From NCBI GenBank assembly GCA_003158885.1, contig PMLN01000239.1, positions 5,468 to 14,668 of the forward strand: 9,201 nt of DNA. Direction: 5' to 3'. How positions within the stretch are numbered: the first letter of the stretch is position 1; every line of letters starts with the position of its first letter. Both the position numbers and the translations under genes were made by a program. Under the pieces are notes generated by a model. The model was not told where the DNA came from. It made no database searches and saw only the letters and a list, made by a program, of their open reading frames with translations. This stretch comes from Anaerolineae bacterium. Its GTDB lineage: Bacteria > Chloroflexota > Anaerolineae > Anaerolineales > Villigracilaceae. This document shows positions 1-5,195 of the stretch, one piece after another.

Positions 1-345
1 TGGAAGCTCTTCATGGGGCGCTGCATTTACTGCGGGCGCTGTGAAGAGGTTTGCCCAACCGGCGCCATCACGCTCAGCCCCGACTTTGAACTGTCGGTCA
101 TGAACAAGCAGGATTTGTTCGAGCAGGCCGATTACAAATTGGCCGCCTGTCATCGTTGTGGAAAATACTTTGCGCCCGTCAAGGAAATCGAGTATGCCGG
201 CGCCTTGCTCCGGCAAAGCGATCTGCCCGAAGTCGTAAAAACCAATGCCGGCGCTCTTTTGAATATCTGCCCTGAATGCAAACGCAAGAATGATGTGTCC
301 AAAATGGTGAACCTATACCAGGAGAATAAAGATGTTGCGCGATAG
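1..345 (+). CDS. hycF: Formate hydrogenlyase iron-sulfur subunit HycF/HyfH (5' end outside window)
   Basis: This is the C-terminal 114 residues of a polyferredoxin subunit that links electron donors to a membrane-bound group 4 [NiFe]-hydrogenase on the cytoplasmic side. The frame is open to base 1, so the gene begins upstream; the ATG at 13 lies inside the domain and is not the start. Visible are a complete [4Fe-4S] motif, CIYCGRCEEVCP (Cys 8, 11, 14 and 18 counted from base 1), and a second four-Cys set, CHRC (50, 53) and CPEC (90, 93), matching the C-terminal part of E. coli HycF as I recall it. The E. coli protein is about 180 residues, so roughly 65 residues with the first ferredoxin motif should lie upstream. 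The gene overlaps hycG by 14 bases, which implies translational coupling. The family assignment is firm; the exact HycF versus HyfH label is not. Confidence 0.9.
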   Translation, partial: WKLFMGRCIYCGRCEEVCPTGAITLSPDFELSVMNKQDLFEQADYKLAACHRCGKYFAPVKEIEYAGALLRQSDLPEVVKTNAGALLNICPECKRKNDVSKMVNLYQENKDVAR

Positions 346-1120
346 TGTCAGCAACCTGACTGTGGCGGAACACAGCAAATATTCCATTCATGAGGATCCC
401 GCCGCCGGGCAGTTGAAAGCTGCCTTGCTTAAAGATATCCATCGCTCCGTGTATGTGTACCGCGTGGATTGCGGCGGTTGTAATGGATGTGAGATCGAGA
501 TATTTGCAGCCCTGACCCCGCTTTTTGATGTGGAACGTTTCGGTATCAAGGTGGTCTCTTCTCCGCGTCACGCCGATGTATTGGTTTATACCGGTTCGAT
601 GACGCGCTCCATGCGCGTTCCGGCCTTAAGAGCCTATCACGCCGCACCCGAACCGAAGATTTGTGTGGCTTATGGCGCCTGCGGGTGTTCCGGCGGCATT
701 TTCCATGACCTCTACTGCGTCTGGGGCGGGGCGGATAAGTTCATTCCCATTGATGTGTATATCCCCGGCTGTCCTCCAACTCCCGCGGCCACCATCTACG
801 GCTTTGCGATCAGCCTCGGTATCCTTGGGCAGAAGTTGAAGACCTCTCACCATGTGCAAGGCGAGGATGAGCATGTTTCGCTCGCTCATCCGCAGGTACC
901 GTATCTCTTGCGCGTGCAGCTCGAACGCGAGTCCCGCCGCATGGCCGGTTATCTTTATGGTAAGCAGATCGCCGATACTTTTCTGACGATGCTGGAAGAG
1001 AATCCAAACCAGGTCAAGGAAAATGTCCAGGCTTACCTGGATAAGCAGGCTGACCCTCGCCTTTCGGAGATTGTGGCTCGTTTGGTGACGGTTTACGATG
1101 GTTATCAAGGAGCTGTCTGA
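332..1120 (+). CDS. hycG: [NiFe]-hydrogenase small subunit HycG/HyfI (NuoB-like)
   Basis: This 262-residue protein is the small subunit of a formate-hydrogenlyase-type (group 4a) hydrogenase. It carries the [4Fe-4S] cluster nearest the NiFe site of the large subunit. The core VDCGGCNGCEIEIFA (Cys 47, 50, 53), GACGCSGGIFHDLYCVWGG (Cys 117) and YIPGCPPTPAAT (Cys 147) matches E. coli HycG almost word for word. The likely cluster ligands are Cys 50, 53, 117 and 147. Its length is close to the 255 residues of E. coli HycG, including the Arg-rich tail RRMAGYLYGKQIADTFL shared with that protein. It has no signal peptide, as expected for a cytoplasmic-facing subunit. The start is supported by AGGAG at 320-324, and it overlaps the end of hycF. 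The catalytic large subunit (HycE/HyfG) is not in the window and should lie upstream. Confidence 0.95.
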   Translation: MLRDSVSNLTVAEHSKYSIHEDPAAGQLKAALLKDIHRSVYVYRVDCGGCNGCEIEIFAALTPLFDVERFGIKVVSSPRHADVLVYTGSMTRSMRVPALRAYHAAPEPKICVAYGACGCSGGIFHDLYCVWGGADKFIPIDVYIPGCPPTPAATIYGFAISLGILGQKLKTSHHVQGEDEHVSLAHPQVPYLLRVQLERESRRMAGYLYGKQIADTFLTMLEENPNQVKENVQAYLDKQADPRLSEIVARLVTVYDGYQGAV

Positions 1121-1123
1121 GCC

Positions 1124-1528
1124 ATGGCCGCGCGGGCTGTTTTCTATCAATTGACACATAAGTATGTCAATACGGATAAGGACGTTCCAGAGGATGCCCA
1201 ACAGGTGATCTATTATTCACTTGCAATTGGTCATCATATCGGTGTGCTGGATTGCTTCCAAAGCCTGATGGAAATCCCGCTTGAAGATTACCGCAACTGG
1301 ATCGCGCAAATGCCCGCCGGCAAGGCCCGCCATAAGCTCGAAGGTTTGCTCAATTGGGGCGAGATCGAGATCAATCGCAGTCATGTGGGCGATCTTGTCC
1401 CCGTATTGAAGGAATCCCTCCCCAATATGGATGCCGCCGGGACTCATTGCACCGGTGTTTTGCTCGGCTGCCTGCAAAACATGGTTGCAGAGCCTGCGCT
1501 TTATTTGATGGTTAGGAAATACGCATGA
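1124..1528 (+). CDS. hycH: Formate hydrogenlyase maturation protein HycH
   Basis: This 134-residue protein matches E. coli HycH (136 residues) along its whole length. Shared landmarks include the N-terminal VFYQLTHKYVN region, the block AQQVIYYSLAIGHHIGVLDC, the GEIEI segment and the C-terminal ALYLMVRK. HycH is needed for maturation of the formate hydrogenlyase large subunit; its biochemical step is poorly defined and it is not part of the finished complex. The gene starts 3 bases after hycG stops. AAGGAG at 1107-1112, inside the hycG end, serves as ribosome binding site. The stop overlaps the hycI start by 4 bases (ATGA). HycH is specific to group 4a systems, so it is good evidence that the upstream hydrogenase is of the formate-hydrogenlyase type rather than Ech or Mbh. 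Confidence 0.93.
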   Translation: MAARAVFYQLTHKYVNTDKDVPEDAQQVIYYSLAIGHHIGVLDCFQSLMEIPLEDYRNWIAQMPAGKARHKLEGLLNWGEIEINRSHVGDLVPVLKESLPNMDAAGTHCTGVLLGCLQNMVAEPALYLMVRKYA

Positions 1529-1977
1529 AGAAGAAATTGGTTTTAACGGTAGGCAATCCGATGATGGGCGATGATGCTGCCGGGTCACTGCTTGCCCAGC
1601 GCCTCCGCCGTGCACCTTTGGAAGCCTGGGATGTACTGGATGGCGGTTCCATGCCTGAGAACGTTCTTTATTCGATCCGCGAGCTGGCCCCTGAACAGGT
1701 TCTGGTCATCGATGCCGCCGATATGGACTTGGTTCCCGGCGAAGTCCGGCTCATCGGCGCGGAGAAACTCGAGGATCCGTTCTTGATGACCACGCATACC
1801 CTGCCGCTTTCCTACCTGGTTCAATCCCTGCGTGAGTTCGTGCCACAGGTGGATTTGGTGGGTATCCAGCCTCAGGTGGTTGCCTGGGGATACCCTGTTT
1901 CCAATGAAGTCAGGCAGGCCGTGGATCAGGTATATGAAGGATTAAAGCAAGACGGGTTTGTATGGGCTTCTTTGTAG
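1525..1977 (+). CDS. hycI: Hydrogenase 3 maturation endopeptidase HycI
   Basis: This 150-residue protein is an aspartic-type, nickel-dependent endopeptidase. It removes the C-terminal tail of the hydrogenase large subunit after Ni-Fe insertion. The N-terminal GNPMMGDDAAG, the central IDAADM and the MTTHTLPLSYL segment match E. coli HycI (156 residues). The three metal ligands known in the family correspond here to Asp16, Asp63 and His91. GIQPQVV near residue 113 is also conserved. The start codon overlaps the hycH stop (ATGA at 1525-1528). The presence of this protease implies that the large subunit encoded upstream is made as a cleavable precursor and therefore binds a real NiFe site. After hycI the compact gene packing ends in a repeat-filled gap. 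Confidence 0.95.
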   Translation: MKKKLVLTVGNPMMGDDAAGSLLAQRLRRAPLEAWDVLDGGSMPENVLYSIRELAPEQVLVIDAADMDLVPGEVRLIGAEKLEDPFLMTTHTLPLSYLVQSLREFVPQVDLVGIQPQVVAWGYPVSNEVRQAVDQVYEGLKQDGFVWASL

Positions 1978-1988
1978 TCTTGAAAAAT

Positions 1989-2136
1989 GCTTATGAAAAC
2001 TATTCGATCAAATGCATGTCGTTGCGAGGAGGGCGTTTTCCCCGACGAAGCAATCTCCTCATTCACAACATGTCGTTGCGAGAAGGGCGTTCTCCCCGAC
2101 GAAGCAATCTCCTCTTTGCAAATGGAGCGTGTTTGA
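1989..2136 (+). pseudogene. Duplicated 5' end of the downstream thioredoxin-like gene, cut by a repeat insertion
   Basis: Bases 1989-2009 are identical to 2201-2221, which span the start codon and first codons of the next gene. This upstream copy has an ATG at 1993 followed by codons for MKTIRS. It then runs into the palindromic repeat pair and reads repeat-derived codons to a stop at 2134-2136 (47 residues). It sits only 15 bases after the hycI stop, the spacing expected for an operon. It therefore looks like the ancestral start region, displaced by a duplication plus insertion. It is unlikely to encode a useful protein but may still attract ribosomes. Confidence 0.6.
2015..2114. repeat. Two tandem copies of a REP-like palindromic element
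   Basis: Two 46-base units at 2015-2060 and 2069-2114 differ at only two positions and are 54 bases apart. Each has the form TGTCGTTGCGAG...GGGCG...CCCC...CGACGAAGCAATCTCCTC, with imperfect dyad symmetry (GTTGC against GCAAT, GGG against CCC). The ATTGCGAG...GAAGCAATCTC pattern resembles a dispersed intergenic palindrome I know from several anaerobe genomes, including Chloroflexota. Open frames on both strands here are by-products of the repeat. No transposase is visible. Confidence 0.75.
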
Positions 2137-2204
2137 TTAACCCGCGCTTGGTTTTTTGAGCGCCTTGTTGTCAACTGCTGAACTTATGGATTGGAAAACC
2201 GCTT

Positions 2205-2591
2205 ATGAAAACTATTCGATCGCTTGATGAACTGAATCAATTTCGCGATGAAATCGTCGAGGAAAAGAAACGCCAGGCCGGGCTTGGGAAAGTCCAGTTG
2301 GTTGTGGGCATGGGCGCTTGTGGTATCGCGGCCGGCGCGCTGGATGTGTGGAAGGCCATTGAACAGCAGATCAAGGCCGGTCATCTAATGGATGTCCTCC
2401 TCTCCCAGACCGGTTGCATAGGCCTGTGCCCCCATGAACCGATTCTGGAGGTCACGGTAAAGGATGCTCCCAAAGTGACCTATGGCCGGGTCACACCTGA
2501 GATCGTTAACCGCATCTTAAAGGAGCATGTTCTTGGTGGAAAGGTCGTCGAGGAATTTGTCGTGGATACGACTCCGTTCCCGACCATCTAA
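2205..2591 (+). CDS. Thioredoxin-like [2Fe-2S] ferredoxin domain protein (HndB-like)
   Basis: This 128-residue cytoplasmic protein has the thioredoxin-like ferredoxin fold found as a separate subunit (HndB type) or as the N-terminal domain of NuoF-like subunits in NAD(P)-linked hydrogenases. Residues 1-30 form a charged helix. The domain then runs VVGMGACGIAAGA (Cys39), TGCIGLC (Cys71, Cys75) and PKVTYGRVTPEIVNRILKEHV, which is typical of the family. Only three cysteines are present, so full [2Fe-2S] coordination is uncertain. The ribosome binding site is weak (GGA at 2193-2195). The next gene, nuoE, follows after 96 bases that contain a duplicated start region. Position and family suggest it is an electron-transfer or accessory subunit of the NuoEF-type diaphorase; the direct evidence stops at the fold. 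The first 17 coding bases occur again upstream at 1993-2009. Confidence 0.85.
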   Translation: MKTIRSLDELNQFRDEIVEEKKRQAGLGKVQLVVGMGACGIAAGALDVWKAIEQQIKAGHLMDVLLSQTGCIGLCPHEPILEVTVKDAPKVTYGRVTPEIVNRILKEHVLGGKVVEEFVVDTTPFPTI

Positions 2592-2602
2592 GCGCGGAGA
2601 AT

Positions 2603-2748
2603 GAAGGAGAACTTATGGATCACAAAAATAAGGATTTGGATCTTGTCAGCTTGGTGGATAAAGTGGTCGGGGAACGAAGGAGAACTTATGGATCACGAAA
2701 ATAAGGATTTGGATCTTGCCAGCCTGGTGGATAAAGTGGTCAGGGAAC
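2603..2748. repeat. 73-bp tandem duplication across the nuoE start
   Basis: Bases 2603-2675 and 2676-2748 are adjacent copies of a 73-base unit that match at 69 positions. The four differences are all transitions. Each unit holds the same Shine-Dalgarno sequence (GAAGGAG), an ATG and the first codons of nuoE. Because 73 is not a multiple of three, the first copy cannot read into the gene: its ATG at 2615 ends at the TAA at 2702-2704 after 29 codons, overlapping the real start. The missense changes in the first copy suggest it is no longer under selection. Confidence 0.9.
2676..2682 (+). promoter_or_regulatory. Ribosome binding site that fixes the nuoE start at 2688
   Basis: GAAGGAG lies five bases before the ATG at 2688. 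A longer frame is open from an ATG at 2601, but its extra 29 residues are the out-of-frame reading of the duplicated unit and have no family match. The start at 2688 is therefore preferred. The same site is present 73 bases upstream in the duplicated copy. Confidence 0.85.
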
Positions 2749-3185
2749 ATGGGGCCACGCCGGATTCTGTGATCCCGATTTTGAGTGAGATCAACCGCAC
2801 CTTGGGATATATCCCTGCCGGAACCCTGCCGGAGATTCGCCGCCGCATTCAGATCCCGCAGGAAGGCGTCTTCCTTGCGGATAGCCATGTTTATTCTGCG
2901 GCCAGCTTTTATCAGATGTTCTCGCTCAAGCCCCTGGGAAGGCATGTGATCCGGTTCTGTGAAAGCGCGCCCTGCCATGTGGAAGGTGGGCGGCAGGTCA
3001 TCGAGGCGCTTCAAAAGGAACTTGGGCTGCAGCCGGGTGAGACCAGCCAGGATCAGAAATGGTCTTTGCTCACGACCAGTTGCCTGGGAGTGTGCAGTGT
3101 TGGGCCGGTCTTTTTGGTGGATGATGACATCTTTGGCAATGTGACGCCGGAGCGCGTGCCGGAAATCCTTGCGCGCTATGAATGA
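2688..3185 (+). CDS. nuoE: NuoE-like [2Fe-2S] subunit (NADH dehydrogenase 24 kDa / HndA family)
   Basis: This 165-residue subunit has an N-terminal helical bundle (about 1-80) with ILSEINRTLGYIPAGTLPEI, then a thioredoxin-like ferredoxin domain. The four [2Fe-2S] ligands are intact: FCESAPC (Cys91, Cys96) and TSCLGVC (Cys132, Cys136). The tail GNVTPERVPEILARY is typical. In NADH-linked hydrogenases and formate dehydrogenases this protein pairs with NuoF and holds the side cluster near the FMN, a position also used in flavin-based electron bifurcation. The start at 2688 is chosen over the longer frame at 2601 because the upstream codons come from a tandem duplication. NuoF follows after a 184-base gap containing a palindromic repeat. 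Length and motifs are normal, so this subunit appears functional. Confidence 0.93.
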   Translation: MDHENKDLDLASLVDKVVREHGATPDSVIPILSEINRTLGYIPAGTLPEIRRRIQIPQEGVFLADSHVYSAASFYQMFSLKPLGRHVIRFCESAPCHVEGGRQVIEALQKELGLQPGETSQDQKWSLLTTSCLGVCSVGPVFLVDDDIFGNVTPERVPEILARYE

Positions 3186-3240
3186 ACGGGTTCGCTGGGT
3201 ATGGCCTTTCCAAAGTCCACGGTGAACCTATGTTGAGTCA

Positions 3241-3312
3241 TTTTTTCGACGCGAAGGATGCAAAATACGCCAGGAAAATAAGAAATCTTCGCGTTCTTCG
3301 CGGTTCATTTTT
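3241..3312. repeat. Palindromic intergenic repeat (CGCGAAG type) in the nuoE-nuoF gap
   Basis: The 184-base gap between nuoE and nuoF holds a degenerate palindrome. ACGCGAAG at 3249-3256 has a perfect inverted partner at 3287-3294, followed by a second CTTCGCG at 3296-3302. Both ends are bounded by T-rich stretches (TTTTTT at 3241-3246 and CATTTTTTGA at 3307-3316). The style resembles CGCGAAG-rich dispersed intergenic repeats. It has no coding capacity that I can support, and the rest of the gap shows nothing recognisable beyond the nuoF ribosome binding site. Confidence 0.55.
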
Positions 3313-3369
3313 TGACCTTGGTAATGTCATGGTCCGCTGGGAGCACTGTTTGGTGATACGAGGTGATAG

Positions 3370-5022
3370 ATGAAAGTAATCCGTTCGATGGTTCTTGTCT
3401 CGGTGGATGAAACCAGTCTGGCGCGCGGCGCCCAGGATGTGTTTCGCGCTTTTCTGGATGAGATTGAAAAATTCGGTCTGTCCGACCAGATTGCCGTGAC
3501 CACGATTCTCGATCCGGGTGTTCATGGCGATACCCCCTTGGTAATCGTTTATCCTGACTCGGCGGTGTATGCGCCCGTCACGGTGGCAGATGTGCATACC
3601 ATCGTGGAGGAGCATTTATACAAAGGTAACATCGTTCCTTCCCTTCTTGCGATGATGCATGAACTGGTGCCTGAGATCGGCTGGATGCGCGGCCGCCGCG
3701 GTGCATTGCCGGTTCAAAAGCGGATTGTGTTGGAGCGCGTTGGCGTTGTTAATCCCGAAAGTATCGAAGATTATATTTTGTATGACGGTTACCAGGCTTT
3801 GGCGAAGGCCTTGACCCACATGAAACCCGCCGAAGTGATTTCCCAGGTCGAGAAATCCGGTTTGCAGGGACGCGGCGGTGCTGGATTCCCCACCGGTCGC
3901 AAGTGGAGTTTCGTGGCCAACACGCCGGGCTTTCCCAAGTATGTGATCTGCAACGCAGATGAGAGCGAGCCGGGTACCTTCAAGGATCGTCTGGTCTTGG
4001 AAGGCGACCCCTTCAGCATCATTGAAGCCATGACCATTGCCGGTTACGCCATCAATGCCCACGAAGGCTATATCTACATTCGCGGTGAATATCCTCTAGC
4101 CTATAAACGCATCGAGAATGCCGTCCATCAGGCGGAGGCGCATGGCCTGTTGGGCGATCATCTTTTCGGCACGGATTTCAGTTTTCATATTCATCCTCAT
4201 GCCGGCGCGGGCGCCTATATCTGCGGTGAGGAGACGGCCCTGATCGAATCTCTGGAAGGCAAACGCGGCATGCCGCGCGCCCGCCCGCCCTATCCAACCA
4301 CCTATGGCCTCTTTGGTAAACCCACCGTGGTGAATAACGTGGAGACCCTGGCCAATATCCCGCCCATCCTCCGCAACGGCGCGGTTTGGTATCGCGAGAT
4401 CGGTTCTCCCAAGAGCACCGGTACCAAGGTCTACACCATCCTCGGTAACGTCAACTTCACCGGCGCCATCGAAGTTCCCATGGGCATTACCATTCGTGAG
4501 GTGATTGACATCTATGGCAAGGGAATGAAGAACGGCAAAAAGCTCAAACTGGTTCAATCCGGCGGCTCCAGCGGTTCCATTGCCCCGGCCAGTTTGCAGG
4601 ATGTCCCTATGGACTTCGATTCTTTCCGCAACGCCGGGGTGTCCCTCGGTTCAGGCGCTTTGCTGGTCTGCAATGAGGATACCTGTGTGGTTGATTTGGC
4701 CAGGGTCATCCTGCGCTTCTTCCGCAATGAAAGCTGCGGTAAGTGTACCCCCTGCCGCATCGGCACCTTGCAGTTGTACGAGATCGTGAGCCGCATCGCG
4801 GAAGGGCAGGGCACCCTTGCTGACCTGGATGCGATGGTGAGGATTTCCGAGGCCATGTCCGAGGTTTCCAATTGCGGCCTTGGGCAGACCGCACCGACCG
4901 CCTTGCTCGATATCTTGAAATATTTCCGTGCAGAGGTCGAGACGCATATTGTGGATCACGTTTGCCCGACCGGTGTCTGTACGGCTTTGAAGCATTCACT
5001 TGTATCGGCTCCGGTCGAATAG
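3370..5022 (+). CDS. nuoF: NuoF-like NADH-binding FMN/[4Fe-4S] subunit with a cysteine-free N-terminal domain
   Basis: This 550-residue diaphorase subunit oxidises or reduces NAD(P)(H) through FMN. Residues 1-90 are a thioredoxin-like domain whose usual cluster cysteines are absent. The NADH/FMN domain carries GRGGAGFPTGRKW (168-179), CNADESEPGTFKDR (194-207) and GAYICGEETALIESLEGKRG (281-300). A SLBB-like segment follows. The helical C-terminal domain holds the N3-type [4Fe-4S] ligands ESCGKCTPCR (Cys456, 459, 462) and Cys502. The protein ends soon after CPTGVC (532-537), so it lacks the C-terminal 2[4Fe-4S] ferredoxin domain seen in long HndC/HydB proteins. Start: GAGGTGA at 3360-3366. With nuoE and the FdhA-like subunit it would form the NAD(H)-reactive arm of the complex. 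Bifurcation cannot be judged from the sequence alone. Confidence 0.95.
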   Translation: MKVIRSMVLVSVDETSLARGAQDVFRAFLDEIEKFGLSDQIAVTTILDPGVHGDTPLVIVYPDSAVYAPVTVADVHTIVEEHLYKGNIVPSLLAMMHELVPEIGWMRGRRGALPVQKRIVLERVGVVNPESIEDYILYDGYQALAKALTHMKPAEVISQVEKSGLQGRGGAGFPTGRKWSFVANTPGFPKYVICNADESEPGTFKDRLVLEGDPFSIIEAMTIAGYAINAHEGYIYIRGEYPLAYKRIENAVHQAEAHGLLGDHLFGTDFSFHIHPHAGAGAYICGEETALIESLEGKRGMPRARPPYPTTYGLFGKPTVVNNVETLANIPPILRNGAVWYREIGSPKSTGTKVYTILGNVNFTGAIEVPMGITIREVIDIYGKGMKNGKKLKLVQSGGSSGSIAPASLQDVPMDFDSFRNAGVSLGSGALLVCNEDTCVVDLARVILRFFRNESCGKCTPCRIGTLQLYEIVSRIAEGQGTLADLDAMVRISEAMSEVSNCGLGQTAPTALLDILKYFRAEVETHIVDHVCPTGVCTALKHSLVSAPVE

Positions 5023-5074
5023 CCGCTGGATGATTGACTGATGCTGCGCATGAATAAGATGTCACCGCTGAGAA

Positions 5075-5151
5075 CACTGAAACCACAGAGTTTTTACAAA
5101 GAGATTCTCTGTGATCTTCGCGAAGCACGCAAAGCGCCAGTGCGCTCAGTG
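5075..5151. repeat. Nested palindromic repeat in the nuoF-fdhF gap
   Basis: The 173-base gap contains a nested set of inverted repeats. CACTGA at 5075-5080 pairs with TCAGTG at 5146-5151. Inside it, CACAGAG at 5084-5090 pairs with CTCTGTG at 5107-5113, and CTTCGCGAAG at 5116-5125 is a perfect palindrome. The CACAGAG/CTCTGTG plus CTTCGCGAAG combination looks like degenerate dispersed intergenic repeats rather than a terminator, since no T-run follows the outer arm. The rest of the gap holds only the next ribosome binding site. Confidence 0.55.
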
Positions 5152-5180
5152 TTGAAACTGCGCAAGACGAGTTATTGTGT

Positions 5181-5187
5181 AAAGGAG
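5181..5187 (+). promoter_or_regulatory. Ribosome binding site that fixes the fdhF start at 5196
   Basis: AAAGGAG lies eight bases before the ATG at 5196. A TTG at 5175 in the same frame would place the start upstream of this site and add seven residues that do not belong to the ferredoxin domain. The ATG at 5196 is therefore preferred. Confidence 0.85.
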
Positions 5188-5195
5188 AAACAACC

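Noticed and set aside
2015..2114. CRISPR array suggested by two spaced repeats
   Set aside because: Only two units with an 8-base spacer, each internally palindromic and 46 bases long; this is a REP-like pair, not a CRISPR.
1962..2174. Overlapping open frames on both strands with repeated SLRGGRFPRRSNLL-type peptides
   Set aside because: They are translations of the two palindromic repeat copies; there is no ribosome site and no family.
2601..2687. Longer start for nuoE at the ATG 2601
   Set aside because: The extra 29 residues are the out-of-frame reading of the duplicated unit; a strong Shine-Dalgarno precedes the ATG at 2688, where the family sequence begins.
5175..5195. TTG start for the fdhF gene seven codons upstream
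   Set aside because: It lies upstream of the AAAGGAG site; the ATG at 5196 has correct spacing and the ferredoxin domain begins there.
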